NCBI GenBank assembly: GCA_031291325.1
Contig: JARLJG010000050.1
Span: forward strand, 1-64,000
Origin: Burkholderiaceae bacterium
Lineage (GTDB): Bacteria > Pseudomonadota > Gammaproteobacteria > Burkholderiales > Burkholderiaceae_D
DNA length: 64,000 nt
Direction: 5' to 3'
The notes under the pieces were generated by a model. That model was not told where the DNA came from. It did not search any database and saw only the letters and a program-made list of their open reading frames with translations. Every line of letters begins with the position of its first letter. Within the stretch, counting starts at the first letter, position 1. Positions 35,788-45,390 of the stretch are shown here, piece after piece. Position numbers and translations under genes: made by a program.

Positions 35788-37038
35788 TCAAGCACGGACT
35801 CGGGATCCGCTCCGATTTAAATATAGAAGCCCCAGGGTTGCCGCAAAAAACGCCGCCGTTGCGCCGAACAACGAAAAATGTATCCCGATTCTGCTCCCGA
35901 TCAGTCCAACAAAGACGCCACTGAATAACCTCAAGCCCGAAGACGACATGCCAAACAAACCCAACACTTTTCCGCGTATTGCATCCGGCGCTTTCATCTG
36001 TACAATCGTCTGGTTCATGCTGCTGAACGATAATTCACAAAACCCTGCCATGAACAGGCATACCAGGGCTAGCGGATAGTTGCGAGTCAATGCGAAGCAA
36101 CACAGCGCAACCGCCCATGCCAGCGCGAAGGCCATCGCCGCAGAGGGCGTCACGCGAGTGAAACGCATCCCGGCTTCCAGCGTGATCCCCGCGAACAGGG
36201 CTCCGGCGGCGTCTGCCGCCAGCAGCATCGAATAAGCAATTCCAGGTTCGATATTACCCAGATCGGTCGCGAAGCCTGGCATTTGCGCCTGATAACTATT
36301 CCCTACAAAAAACGAAGCCGCGCCCGACAACAGCATCATGACGCCGAGAGCCGGAATCTGCCTGACCGTCAGTATGGTCTGCCAGATTTCACTGAGTCCA
36401 CGCACACGGCGATTGGCCGATTGTTCCAACCGTTTCGCGCGATGGTGAATAGGAGCGTTAATCAACCAGATCAGCAAGGGCAAGTAAAGGGCGGCATTCA
36501 GGAAGATTCCTTTCGATGGGCCAAGGGTGGACATAATCAAACTGCCGACACCTGGCCCCACCAGCACGCCAAAATAACGCGCGGTCGAATTCAATCGAAC
36601 CGCACTGGCCAGCTTCTCGACGCCGACAATATCGTAAAGCAGCATTTGGCTGGAAGTCAACCAGAACACACCGGCAAATCCGTGCAGCACGAGAAGCGCC
36701 ATGGCATACGGGACGGTCAGTGTATCGGTCACAAAGAAATATCCCCATCCCAGCGAGGCAGCCATAAAAAGCGCGCCACCGATTTGTATCAGACGGCGCG
36801 AATCGAATCGATCGTTCAAGGCGCCAACACCGACCGAGAACAACAGAAAGGGCAGCCAGTGCGAGATCACCGCGAATCCGCCCAGCGTCGGAGATTTGAA
36901 TTTCTGAAAGGCGACCCAGTAGCTAATTACATGCTCGACATTGTCCGCCATCATTGTCAACACAAAGGTGCCCACGAACGTGGGGAAACCCGGGATTTTT
37001 AACGCTTCGAAGGCACGATGTCGGTTTTCTTGATTCAT
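35788..37038 (-). CDS. MFS transporter (EntS-like exporter)
   Basis: A 416-residue inner-membrane protein with twelve predicted helices. It begins with a short cytoplasmic stretch, then FPTFVGTFVLTMMADNVEHV, and carries the loop GALNDRFDSRRLIQIGG matching the MFS A-motif. The second half has LGLFGMSSSGLRLFSGVFVG. This is the MFS_3/EntS-like family that exports siderophores or multi-drug substrates; substrate unknown. Located downstream of the acyl-CoA ligase? No: it lies upstream on the same strand with a 337-bp gap, so it is likely transcribed on its own. Confidence 0.82.
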   Translation of the reverse strand: MNQENRHRAFEALKIPGFPTFVGTFVLTMMADNVEHVISYWVAFQKFKSPTLGGFAVISHWLPFLLFSVGVGALNDRFDSRRLIQIGGALFMAASLGWGYFFVTDTLTVPYAMALLVLHGFAGVFWLTSSQMLLYDIVGVEKLASAVRLNSTARYFGVLVGPGVGSLIMSTLGPSKGIFLNAALYLPLLIWLINAPIHHRAKRLEQSANRRVRGLSEIWQTILTVRQIPALGVMMLLSGAASFFVGNSYQAQMPGFATDLGNIEPGIAYSMLLAADAAGALFAGITLEAGMRFTRVTPSAAMAFALAWAVALCCFALTRNYPLALVCLFMAGFCELSFSSMNQTIVQMKAPDAIRGKVLGLFGMSSSGLRLFSGVFVGLIGSRIGIHFSLFGATAAFFAATLGLLYLNRSGSRVRA

Positions 37039-37239
37039 TTAAATTCCTGCAGCTGTTTGCTAAGCGTGGCTGCGCCTACTTGGGCGCCGAAACCGATCGT
37101 CGACGGCGAGATGCAGACGGCAACGGGCAATCGACATTTTATCCGATGCCGACACATCCTTCCTTGCGGCGACGCGGGGGATGTTGCGACCGCGTGCTGC
37201 GCTCATTCTTCGAGGCCGACTGAGCCGGCACGATTAAGT

Positions 37240-37560
37240 TGCAACAAGGGCGCACGTTCAAGCGAATTTGCGCAAGCAGCAGGAGGCTGGAGAGCGAGGC
37301 ACAGAATCGGTTTGCGGTGGACGAGACGTTCGCCTCTTGGCAGCAAAGCCGGCCCTCCTTGAGCCTACGCATAGTCTGGATGCCGGCGATAAAAATGCGC
37401 GCAGCGAAAACGTTTGAAGCCGAACCTGGGTCGCGCAATCTGTTTGGTGGCTCGATGGTCTTGCTCGACAATGTTGTTGAGGTACTTGATCTGGCGCAGT
37501 TCAATGAAGAATAACGTCGGATGACTACTCATACGAGACAGGTTGCGTGGGGCGATTGGC
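37240..37560 (-). pseudogene. Decayed IS6-family transposase fragment
   Basis: The minus strand carries the C-terminal part of an IS6-type (IS26-like) DDE transposase: RQIKYLNNIVEQDHRATKQI, with the catalytic Glu in EQDHR, then PRFGFKRFRCAHFYRR in one frame and IQTMRRLKEGRL in another, so a frameshift falls near 37375-37385. The N-terminal catalytic part is not present, and I see no terminal inverted repeats. A relic of an insertion sequence between the MFS and chemoreceptor genes. The rest of 37039-37848 holds nothing else I can name. Confidence 0.7.
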
Positions 37561-37848
37561 ATGTGATTCTCCGGGCCGCGCGCTACATCGGCTTTGCTGT
37601 CCTCGCTACCTGACTTCCCCCAACGCGATACGCACTTGATCCACATCAAATTTGCTCCTAATTGGCGTGCTCTACATTGGACAAGCGGAATGAAACAGGC
37701 GAAGATATGCGCAGTACTTGTGGTGGCCACTTCGACCGCTCTACCCACCTAACAATAATTGCAAGCATGGCGACGCTGACCTAGAGGTTGCTTGGCATGT
37801 CAGCCCTTGCCCTGCCGGTGCAATATTGTCAACTGAATGAATTAAACA

Positions 37849-39900
37849 ATGTCCTCCGTTCCACAGCCCGTTATCGCTCGTCGCGATTACCCCGAAAGTC
37901 ATATTGAGCAGCACGGCGGTTTCTTCGCATACCATGGCGTTTGGGCGCCGGGTATTCGCCTGTTTCGCGCATTGCGCTTTTCGCATAAGGCGCTGATCAT
38001 TTCGATGGCGTTGATACTGCCGACGATGGTGGTGATGGGCTGGCTGATGTGGTCGGAGGCGACCCGGGCAATACAGACGCGCACCGATGCGATCCGCGAG
38101 CACGTCGAAGTGGCCTCCGGTATTCTGACGTGGGCGCATGCGCAAGAAACCGCCGGAACGATGCCGCGCGAAGCGGCGCAGAAAATGGCGATTCAGCAGA
38201 TCGCGGGACTACGCTACGACACGAACGAATATTTCTGGATCAATGACATGCAGCCACACATGATCATGCATCCAATCAAACCCGAGTTGAATGGCACGGA
38301 TGTCGGCGATCTGAAAGATCCCAACGGGTTCGCGCTGTTTAAGGCCGCTGTCGACGTCGTGCGCAAGGACGGCGGCGGCGTGGTTCGCTATCAATGGTCG
38401 CGGCCAGGCAGCACGACGCCAATCGACAAAATTTCATATGTGAAGGGCTTCGAGCCATGGGGATGGGTGATCGGTTCCGGCACCTATGTCGACGATTTGT
38501 CGCATGATATCCTGCAGCGGTGCGGGCTGATCGTCGCCATCGGCGTGGTGGTGATGGGTTTTGCAACCTATCTGTTCATGTGCTTCTATTACGTGATGGA
38601 CGGCGGTTTGAAAGAGACGCGGCGGCATCTGCGCGCCATGTCCGGCGGCGATTTGACGACCTCGCCGACGCCGTGGGGGCACGACGAGGCCGCACAGCTG
38701 ATGTTCGAGCTGATCGATATGCAAGAGTCGCTGCGCGCCATGGTGCAGCGGGTGCGCTGCTCCAGCGACGAGATCGTGCATTCCAGTCGCGAGATAGCCA
38801 GCGGCGCGATGGACTTGTCGGCGCGCACCGAGCAGACCGCCGCTGACCTGGAAAGATCCGCCTCGTCGATGGATGAACTTTCCTCAACCGTCGGCCACAC
38901 GTCGGAAAACACCGCCGAAGCGTCGCAGGTAGCGCGCCACAACGCCGAAGTCGCCACCACCGGCGGGCGCGTGATGCACGAAGTCGTCGACACGATGGAC
39001 GGCATCCGGCACTCGTCTGCCAAGATCGCCGATATCATCGGCACCATCGACGGCATCGCCTTCCAGACCAATATCCTGGCGCTCAACGCCGCCGTCGAAG
39101 CGGCTCGTGCAGGCGAGCAGGGGCGTGGCTTCGCGGTGGTCGCCACCGAGGTGCGCACGCTGGCGCAGCGCAGCGCCGGAGCGGCCAAGGAAATCAAGGA
39201 ACTCATCGGCAGCAGCGTCGAACAGATCAGGAGCGGCACCGACGTCGTGCGCAAAGCCGGGACGACCATTGACGAAATCGTCGGCGCCTCACTAAGGCTG
39301 GACAAGCTGTTGGGCGAGATCGCCACCAGCGCGCGCGAGCAGAACCTTGGCATCAATCAGATCGGAACGGCAGTACAAGACCTGGACCGCATGACACAGC
39401 AAAACGCTGCGCTGGTCGAACAAACCGCCGCTGCCGCCGCCGCCATGAGCGAGCAGGCAGCCACGCTGGCCGAAGAAGTCTCGCGCTTCAAAATGCCCGC
39501 CAATGCGAATGCCGGCGCCGGCCCGGCGTTGGGCGCCGCGAACATCGAGCATTTCGATTTCAACGCCGCCATCGAAGCGCATCGCAAGTGGAAAGTGACA
39601 TTGCGCCAGGCCATCGCGCAGCGCCAGACGCTCGACGCTGAAAAGATCTGCCGCGACGACCAATGCCCGCTGGGAAAATGGATTCATGGTCCCGGCGGCA
39701 AGCGCTGGGGCAGCAAACCGATGTTTTCCGAACTGCTGGGCAAACACGCCGAATTCCACCTCACCGCCGGCGAGGTCGCACAAACTATCAATGCCGGCAT
39801 GTACGAGGATGCCGAGCGACTGATCGGCTCGGGTTCAAAATTCGCCAACGTCTCCAATGAAGTCGCAACCATACTGACCAAGGCAAAAAAGGAATTGTAA
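37849..39900 (+). CDS. Methyl-accepting chemotaxis protein with sCache and C-terminal CZB domain
   Basis: A 683-residue chemoreceptor. Two membrane helices (LIISMALILPTMVVMGWLMW and the second around LIVAIGVVVMGFATYLFMCF) flank a single-Cache periplasmic domain (YFWINDMQPHMIMHPIKPEL, GWVIGSGTYVDDL). HAMP follows, then the signalling hairpin with NILALNAAVEAARAGEQGRG. The last 115 residues are a CZB (zinc-binding) domain: EAHRKWK, CPLGKWIHG and HAEFHLT hold the His and Cys ligands. CZB receptors can respond to zinc or to hypochlorous acid. The sCache type often senses short organic acids, so acetate-like products are possible. Confidence 0.92.
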   Translation: MSSVPQPVIARRDYPESHIEQHGGFFAYHGVWAPGIRLFRALRFSHKALIISMALILPTMVVMGWLMWSEATRAIQTRTDAIREHVEVASGILTWAHAQETAGTMPREAAQKMAIQQIAGLRYDTNEYFWINDMQPHMIMHPIKPELNGTDVGDLKDPNGFALFKAAVDVVRKDGGGVVRYQWSRPGSTTPIDKISYVKGFEPWGWVIGSGTYVDDLSHDILQRCGLIVAIGVVVMGFATYLFMCFYYVMDGGLKETRRHLRAMSGGDLTTSPTPWGHDEAAQLMFELIDMQESLRAMVQRVRCSSDEIVHSSREIASGAMDLSARTEQTAADLERSASSMDELSSTVGHTSENTAEASQVARHNAEVATTGGRVMHEVVDTMDGIRHSSAKIADIIGTIDGIAFQTNILALNAAVEAARAGEQGRGFAVVATEVRTLAQRSAGAAKEIKELIGSSVEQIRSGTDVVRKAGTTIDEIVGASLRLDKLLGEIATSAREQNLGINQIGTAVQDLDRMTQQNAALVEQTAAAAAAMSEQAATLAEEVSRFKMPANANAGAGPALGAANIEHFDFNAAIEAHRKWKVTLRQAIAQRQTLDAEKICRDDQCPLGKWIHGPGGKRWGSKPMFSELLGKHAEFHLTAGEVAQTINAGMYEDAERLIGSGSKFANVSNEVATILTKAKKEL

Positions 39901-40439
39901 AAGCGCAGGACTGTCAACGCCCGGTCGCTGTTGTCCAGGCGTCGCGGCGGCGGCGCAATCGGATTGACCGTGCGTTATCTCTATCGCCACTTCAATGCCC
40001 GGCGACCAAAACGCGATGCGGACGGCAAACCAAGCATTGGGCAACGCACGAACCGCGTGGGAAGAAAAGATGCGGACGATACTTGGCGGCAAGACGCATG
40101 ACCCGGATCGCGTGCAGACTCTTCCTATCACTTTCGATAAAACATACGCGAAATTTAGGAAAACGTCGGCGCCGCTCGTGCGCTGCAAGTCGTTGAAGTC
40201 TTGGTGCTACCGCAATACCCCATCGATTGCGACAAACCAAGATTGCACGCGTTCGATTTCGTCGCCGTCAACCTGGTAACGCTCATATCCGATATCTTCT
40301 TAGCCCGGATGGGCACGCCATCTGACAAAGCCAGCGAGTTTATTTTGATGGTTGCTGCCGGTGAATTAGTGTTGAACATACAGGCAACCAGCTAGCAGGC
40401 TTTACACCTGTTTTCCGTACGTTTCCCGTACTTGATATG
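39901..40439. other. Intergenic stretch without convincing gene
   Basis: About 540 bp between the chemoreceptor and the tRNA terminator. Open frames at 39995-40279 and 40201-40395 (plus) have no clear start signals or recognised product; they may be remnants. Confidence 0.4.
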
Positions 40440-40470
40440 AAAAAGGACTTAGTTTTTAAGCTAAGCCCTT
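40440..40470 (-). terminator. Terminator of tRNA-Val
   Basis: On the minus strand GGGCTTAG / CTAAGTCC (one G-T pair) with an A-rich loop, followed by TTTTTC. It lies about 20 bp after the tRNA 3' end. Confidence 0.8.
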
Positions 40471-40488
40471 GATTTTCCTGCTATTCTT

Positions 40489-40563
40489 TGGTGGGCGGTG
40501 CAAGTTTCGAACTTGCGACCCCTGCCGTGTGAAGGCAGTGCTCTACCCCTGAGCTAACCGCCC
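40489..40563 (-). tRNA. tRNA-Val (anticodon CAC)
   Basis: Minus-strand tRNA, 75 bases with an encoded CCA. Acceptor GGGCGGT pairs with ACCGCCC plus discriminator A; D arm TAGCTCAGGGGTAGAGC; anticodon stem CTGCC/GGCAG around loop TTCACAC, anticodon CAC; T arm GCAAGTTCGAACTTGC. All standard invariant bases are present. It decodes GUG. Confidence 0.95.
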
Positions 40564-40605
40564 AACGCGTGGCGAATTATCTCACATTTATGGCCGAGAT
40601 TCAAA

Positions 40606-41334
40606 TCATGCGTTTGCAATATTTGACAGCGCTGTTTGCGCGCGCCAAACGCATTGGCCTTTGGCTTCCTTGTCGAGCTTGTCGAGCATTGCTTCGTGCT
40701 CGGCCAGTTCTTCGGCGGTAGCGGCCAAAACGACGATCTCGGCCAGCGGCAGCGCCGCTGCTGCCTGTTCCTGGCTGCCTGGCCCCGACAGATCGGTTTG
40801 CTCCATCGTCAAGCTGTCTTGGCCGCGCGTCATCGCCAAGTAGACTTCGGCCAGCAGTTCCGCATCCAGCAGCGCGCCGTGCAGCGCCCGGTGCGCATTG
40901 GAAATGCCGTAGCGGTCGCACAAGGCATCCAGCGAATTGCGTTTGCCGGGATGCATTTCCTTGGCTTGCACCAGGGTATCGATCACCGCCCCAACCTGCT
41001 GGTTGAAGCGCGCAAGCTTCAAACGCTCGAATTCCGCATCGAGGAAGCCGATATCGAACGGCGCGTTGTGGATGATGATTTCAGCGCCCTTCAGGTAGGC
41101 GCATAACTCGCTGGCGATCTCGGCGAATTTCGGCTTGTCGCTGAGGAATTCGGTGGTCAAGCCATGCACGGCCAGCGCCCCTTCTTCAGAGTCGCGCTCG
41201 GGATTGATATAGCTGTGGAAATTGTTGCCGGTCAAGCGCCGGTTGAACAATTCGACGCAGCCGATTTCGATCACGCGGTCGCCGCTGCGCGGATTCAAGC
41301 CTGTGGTTTCGGTATCGAGGACAATTTGTCGCAT
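40606..41334 (-). CDS. dnaQ: DNA polymerase III epsilon subunit (proofreading)
   Basis: A 242-residue 3'-5' exonuclease of the replicative polymerase. ExoI LDTETTGLNP, ExoII HNAPFDIGFLDAEF and ExoIII HRALHGALLDAELLAEVY are intact; the C-terminal part beyond residue 185 binds the alpha subunit (LTMEQ..., later LAEIVVLAATAEELAEH). It lies 52 bp downstream of rnhA, the common dnaQ-rnhA pair, and is the last gene of that operon; tRNA-Val follows on the same strand. Confidence 0.97.
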   Translation of the reverse strand: MRQIVLDTETTGLNPRSGDRVIEIGCVELFNRRLTGNNFHSYINPERDSEEGALAVHGLTTEFLSDKPKFAEIASELCAYLKGAEIIIHNAPFDIGFLDAEFERLKLARFNQQVGAVIDTLVQAKEMHPGKRNSLDALCDRYGISNAHRALHGALLDAELLAEVYLAMTRGQDSLTMEQTDLSGPGSQEQAAAALPLAEIVVLAATAEELAEHEAMLDKLDKEAKGQCVWRAQTALSNIANA

Positions 41335-41386
41335 GGTTTTTGAAGATGAAATGTTCGGTTATTGGTCGGCCAAGGCACGTGCTTGG

Positions 41387-41827
41387 TTACAGGACGGAAT
41401 CGACGCCGCGATTGGCCAGCGCATCGGCGGCTTCGTTGCCGGCATGCCCAGCGTGCCCTTTGACCCAGCGCCACTCGATTTTATGCCGCGTCTGGGCAGT
41501 GTCCAGCGCCTGCCATAAATCGACATTCTTGACCGGCGCACGGGCAGCGGTTTTCCAGCCGCGCGCCTTCCAGCCGTGGATCCATTCGCTGATGCCCTTT
41601 TGCACGTACTGGCTATCGGTATGCACCACCACTTCGCACGGACGCGTCAACGCATTCAGCGCTTCGATTACCGCGCGCAATTCCATGCGGTTGTTGGTGG
41701 TATCGCGCTCGCCACCGAACAATTCCTTTTTATGCTGGCCGGCAACCAGCAACGCACCCCAGCCGCCGATACCGGGATTGCCCTTGCATGCGCCGTCGGT
41801 AAATATTTCAATTTTTTCCATGTTCAT
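41387..41827 (-). CDS. rnhA: Ribonuclease HI
   Basis: A 146-residue enzyme degrading the RNA strand of RNA-DNA hybrids. The sequence [20 protein letters not shown] provides the first Asp; [16 protein letters not shown] the Glu; [20 protein letters not shown] the second Asp; and [18 protein letters not shown] the His and final Asp. Length is typical. It overlaps the methyltransferase gene by 20 bases and precedes dnaQ. ATG at 41827 is used; ATG two codons later (MEKIEIF) is possible. Confidence 0.96.
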   Translation of the reverse strand: MNMEKIEIFTDGACKGNPGIGGWGALLVAGQHKKELFGGERDTTNNRMELRAVIEALNALTRPCEVVVHTDSQYVQKGISEWIHGWKARGWKTAARAPVKNVDLWQALDTAQTRHKIEWRWVKGHAGHAGNEAADALANRGVDSVL

Positions 41828-42602
41828 TCAAGATTTTATTGAGTTGGTTGGCAACCGGCACACCTTGCGCCGCTTTCGCCGATTGTTTGCTCCATGCCGG
41901 GCCGATCAGCCGCATGCCTTTGACACGCTTGATCGCCTGCACCATATACACCGCGCCAAGGTATGGCCACCAGCGATCGCCGGCTTTTTCCATGAAGGCA
42001 AAGCGGTTCAGCCATTTTTCGCTGGAAAATGGCGGAGCATAACAGCCGAAATGGCCGCGATTGACTTCCATATTCAATAGCTTCAGCCAATCCTTCAAGC
42101 GCGGCAAGCTGATGAATTCGCCGTCCAGAGGCAAGAAATGCGCGCCGGACACGCGTCCCAACACTTGCCGCAAGCCCCACTGGCTGGCCGGGTTGAAACC
42201 GCAGACGATCACCTGCCCTTCGGGAATCAGCACCCGCTCGACCTCGCGCAACACCTGGTGCGGTTCGCTGGCGAACTCCAGCACGTGCGGCAGCACCACC
42301 AGGTCGATGCTTTGCGAGGCGAACGGCAGCTCGGCAAAATCGTGGATCACCACGACGCGCGCCGGCTCGCCGTTGGGTGTGGCGGGCGGCAGATGGGTAT
42401 CGGTCAGCCATTTGCTTTGCATGCGATTGGCTTGCAGCGCCTGAATCTGCGGCAAGCCGATTTGCAGCGCATTGAAGCCGAAGATGTCCACAGTCAGCGC
42501 GTCGAGCCGGGCTTGCTCCCAGGCGCGCACATAGTTTCCGGGCGGTGTTTCCAGCCAGGGGCCAAGCGCTATAATCGATTTTTCAGGAGGAGCTGCTGCC
42601 AT
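41808..42602 (-). CDS. Class I SAM-dependent methyltransferase (Methyltransf_11-like)
   Basis: A 264-residue protein upstream of rnhA. The core shows [20 protein letters not shown] and [20 protein letters not shown], typical SAM-methyltransferase strands 4-5. The SAM motif I is replaced by sequence near [20 protein letters not shown] (normally E/D-x-G-x-G), so binding may differ. Homologues occur beside gloB and rnhA throughout Burkholderiales, usually annotated as methyltransferases of unknown target. The start at 42602 overlaps the gloB start codon in opposite orientation; no ribosome binding site is visible before it, so it may begin slightly later. Confidence 0.8.
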   Translation of the reverse strand: MAAAPPEKSIIALGPWLETPPGNYVRAWEQARLDALTVDIFGFNALQIGLPQIQALQANRMQSKWLTDTHLPPATPNGEPARVVVIHDFAELPFASQSIDLVVLPHVLEFASEPHQVLREVERVLIPEGQVIVCGFNPASQWGLRQVLGRVSGAHFLPLDGEFISLPRLKDWLKLLNMEVNRGHFGCYAPPFSSEKWLNRFAFMEKAGDRWWPYLGAVYMVQAIKRVKGMRLIGPAWSKQSAKAAQGVPVANQLNKILNEHGKN

Positions 42603-43380
42603 GAGTATATTAAGTGTATTGCCGATTCCCGCATTCAACGATAATTATTTCTGGCTGATTCACAACGGAAAAGAGGCAGCCGTCGTCGATCCGGGGGACG
42701 CCGCTCCGGTTCTCGCCGCTTTGCAAGCGCATCGATTGTCCCTGGTCGCTATTCTACTGACACATCACCACGCTGACCATGTCGGCGGCGTGCGGAATTT
42801 ATTGCAGCATGCCGACATTCCCGTTTTCGGGCCGCGCGCCGAGCATATCGACGGCGTCAGCAACGCGCTGGCCGAAGGCGACCAAGTCCGCATTCCCGCA
42901 CTCGACCTGACGCTGTCCGTGCTGGAAGTGCCCGGCCATACTGCCGGCCATATCGCCTACGTTGCAGCTGCCCGGCATTGGCTGTTTTGCGGCGACACCC
43001 TGTTCGCCGGCGGCTGCGGACGCCTGTTCGAGGGCACCCCGGCACAAATGGTTGCATCCCTTGCAAAACTGACAAACTTGCCGGACGACACGCAAATATA
43101 TTGCGCCCACGAGTATACGCTAAGCAACCTGCGCTTCGCGTCGGCGGCCGATCCCGAGAACCATGCTCTTCAAGCAAGAATTACTGTGGAACAAGAGAAA
43201 CGAGATAATTCGGAGCCGACTTTGCCTTCCAGCATCGGTCTCGAAAAAGCCACCAATCCCTTCCTGCGTTACCGCACAAGCCAGATAATTCAAGGCTTGC
43301 AGGCCAAGGGTATGCTGCAGGGCGACGATCCGATTGCTGCTTTTGCGGCCTTGCGCGAGTGGAAAAACAATTTTAAATAA
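42601..43380 (+). CDS. gloB: Hydroxyacylglutathione hydrolase (glyoxalase II)
   Basis: A 259-residue metallo-beta-lactamase-fold enzyme hydrolysing S-lactoylglutathione to lactate. The binuclear metal site is [10 protein letters not shown] (near residues 54-63), the bridging Asp in [16 protein letters not shown] and the His in [14 protein letters not shown]. The C-terminus ([20 protein letters not shown]) is characteristic of GloB. AGGAGGAG nine bases before the ATG gives a strong start. It is divergent from the methyltransferase with overlapping start codons. Confidence 0.95.
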   Translation: MSILSVLPIPAFNDNYFWLIHNGKEAAVVDPGDAAPVLAALQAHRLSLVAILLTHHHADHVGGVRNLLQHADIPVFGPRAEHIDGVSNALAEGDQVRIPALDLTLSVLEVPGHTAGHIAYVAAARHWLFCGDTLFAGGCGRLFEGTPAQMVASLAKLTNLPDDTQIYCAHEYTLSNLRFASAADPENHALQARITVEQEKRDNSEPTLPSSIGLEKATNPFLRYRTSQIIQGLQAKGMLQGDDPIAAFAALREWKNNFK

Positions 43381-43673
43381 TTGACCAATCAATTGATTGT
43401 ATAATCACTATGTTACTTAATATGTCTTGACGCCGCAAAAGAACGCTCATTACACTGCCCCATTAAATCTGAATTCACCGACCTGTCATATTCTGTCGGT
43501 CCGAATCGTATCGGATACATTGGCATCGGGACGCGAAGTTTCCTTCGCGCGGATGCGAAAAACGGTGATAGGCAAGCGCATCCGGTGCCGCAAGACTCGC
43601 CGGAATTGGCAGTGCTGCAATGCCGCTATTCATCGCTATTCGTTATGATTCACTCAACCATGAGTGCGTACCC

Positions 43674-45188
43674 ATGCATCTAGCCAAAACAATACGCTTT
43701 CCTTTCGCTGCGCTACTTTTTTGCGCGTTGCAAATATCCCATGCAGCCGATTTGACCACCGCATCGTTGAGTGGCGGACCGCTTGCAAGGCCGCCCGTTG
43801 CCGGCATGCCTGCTTACGCCGTATCCGATAACAATCTCGGACCGAACGACTTGTCGCTCGACGGCTTGACGGTCGACGAAGTCGATCTATGGGTGCGCAT
43901 CCGCAAGGGTTTCGCCATCCCCGACCTGGACAACCAGTTGGTGACGAACCAGACCGCATGGTACGCCGCGCGCCCCGAATATATCCAGCGCACCACGGCA
44001 CGCGCATCGCGTTACCTGTACCACGTGGTCGAAGAGCTGGAAAAGCGGCATATGCCGACCGAATTGGCCTTGCTGCCGTTTATCGAATCGGCATTCGACC
44101 CGCAAGCCTATTCGCCGGCCAAGGCGGCGGGGATGTGGCAATTCATCCCGTCGACCGGGCTTAACTTCAATCTGAAGCAAAACATGTTCAAGGACGACCG
44201 GCGCGACGTTCTGGCGTCGACCGACGCCGCCTTGACCTATCTGCAGCGCTTGCACGACATGTTCGGCGATTGGCAATTGGCGCTGGCTGCTTATAACTGG
44301 GGCGAAGGCTCGGTGCAGCGTGCCATCAACAAAAACCGCGCAGCAGGCCTGCCAACCGATTTCAACAGTCTGTCGGCGCGCATGCCGGCGGAGACGCGCA
44401 ACTATGTGCCGAAGCTGCAAGCAGTGAAAAACATCATCGGCAGCCCAGAGCAATACGGCATCTTGCTGCCGCAAGTGGACAACCTGCCGTATTTCGTCAG
44501 TGTCGACAAGACCCGCGATATCGACGTCAAGGTCGCCGCGCAATTGGCCGAATTGCCGATGGACGAATTCAGGGCGCTCAATCCGCAATTCAATCGTCCC
44601 GTCATCACGTCCGACACGCCGATCCTGCTGCCGGAAAGCAATGCCGAAAAATTCAAGGAAAACCTCGCCAATTGGGGTCATTCCTTGAGTTCATGGACCT
44701 CCCACACGATTACCACGGCGCGCGAAAAGATCGAAACCATCGCCAGCCACTTCGGCACTACGCCGGATGTGATTCGCGAAGTGAACCACATCCCGCCACG
44801 CACCCACTTGGCGGTCGGCTCGACCATCCTGGTTCCGAAATCCGACGAGACGACGCAAGCCGACATTGCCCCGGAAGTCGCGGAAAACGCCAAGATGGCA
44901 CTGGAACCCGATGCGCCGGAATTTCGCCGCGTCACGGTGCGGGTTGGTCGGCGCGATAGCCTTGCCTCGATTGCCGCGCGCAACCGGGTCAGCGTGGAGC
45001 AGTTGAAATCGTGGAATAACCTGCACCAGGATCGTCTGGTAGCCGGACAAAGCCTGCAGATCCAAGTGCCGTTCCATGCGGGTGGAACGCACCGTGCCAA
45101 TCATCGTCGCACTGCAAGCACCCATCCGGCGCACCACGGCAAAATCGTCATGGTGACTACCAAGGGCAATAAAAAGCACCATGCCTGA
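43674..45188 (+). CDS. mltD: Membrane-bound lytic transglycosylase D with LysM domains
   Basis: A 504-residue cell-wall enzyme cleaving glycan strands. It starts at 43674 with a signal peptide (FPFAALLFCALQISHA). The SLT domain (about residues 105-215) has ELALLPFIESAFDPQAYSPA with the catalytic Glu, KAAGMWQFIPSTG and WQLALAAYNWGEGSVQRAI. Two LysM domains follow: one around TITTAREKIETIASHFGTTP, and one around VRVGRRDSLASIAARNRVSV to LVAGQSLQIQV. The His/Lys-rich end (GNKKHHA) is unusual. It lies 293 bp after gloB, single gene. Confidence 0.92.
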   Translation: MHLAKTIRFPFAALLFCALQISHAADLTTASLSGGPLARPPVAGMPAYAVSDNNLGPNDLSLDGLTVDEVDLWVRIRKGFAIPDLDNQLVTNQTAWYAARPEYIQRTTARASRYLYHVVEELEKRHMPTELALLPFIESAFDPQAYSPAKAAGMWQFIPSTGLNFNLKQNMFKDDRRDVLASTDAALTYLQRLHDMFGDWQLALAAYNWGEGSVQRAINKNRAAGLPTDFNSLSARMPAETRNYVPKLQAVKNIIGSPEQYGILLPQVDNLPYFVSVDKTRDIDVKVAAQLAELPMDEFRALNPQFNRPVITSDTPILLPESNAEKFKENLANWGHSLSSWTSHTITTAREKIETIASHFGTTPDVIREVNHIPPRTHLAVGSTILVPKSDETTQADIAPEVAENAKMALEPDAPEFRRVTVRVGRRDSLASIAARNRVSVEQLKSWNNLHQDRLVAGQSLQIQVPFHAGGTHRANHRRTASTHPAHHGKIVMVTTKGNKKHHA

Positions 45189-45228
45189 CCCCCTGCCAAC
45201 AGCTTGCTCGCCGGGCGTCGTCATAGTT

Positions 45229-45271
45229 GTTCACGGTTATTGTGCGTAACATTGTGAATAACTCTGTGAAC
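45229..45271. repeat. Nested dyad between mltD and acyltransferase gene
   Basis: GTTCAC-g-GTTATT, a 15-base centre, then AATAAC-tct-GTGAAC: two pairs of matching half-sites. Could be an operator or weak terminator; the 45189-45390 gap holds nothing else. Confidence 0.45.
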
Positions 45272-45390
45272 GATTTGTAAGCCCTTGAATTGCAAGGACT
45301 TATCTTGATTGCTCACGAATGAGGCAAGTGCAGATCCCGGCTGTTAGCAAACCCAGTACCCCGCTCCTATCCGAGAAGCCGATTTAGTCA

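Noticed and set aside
39995..40395. Two short plus-strand frames after the chemoreceptor
   Set aside because: No start signals; could be remnants but nothing identifiable.
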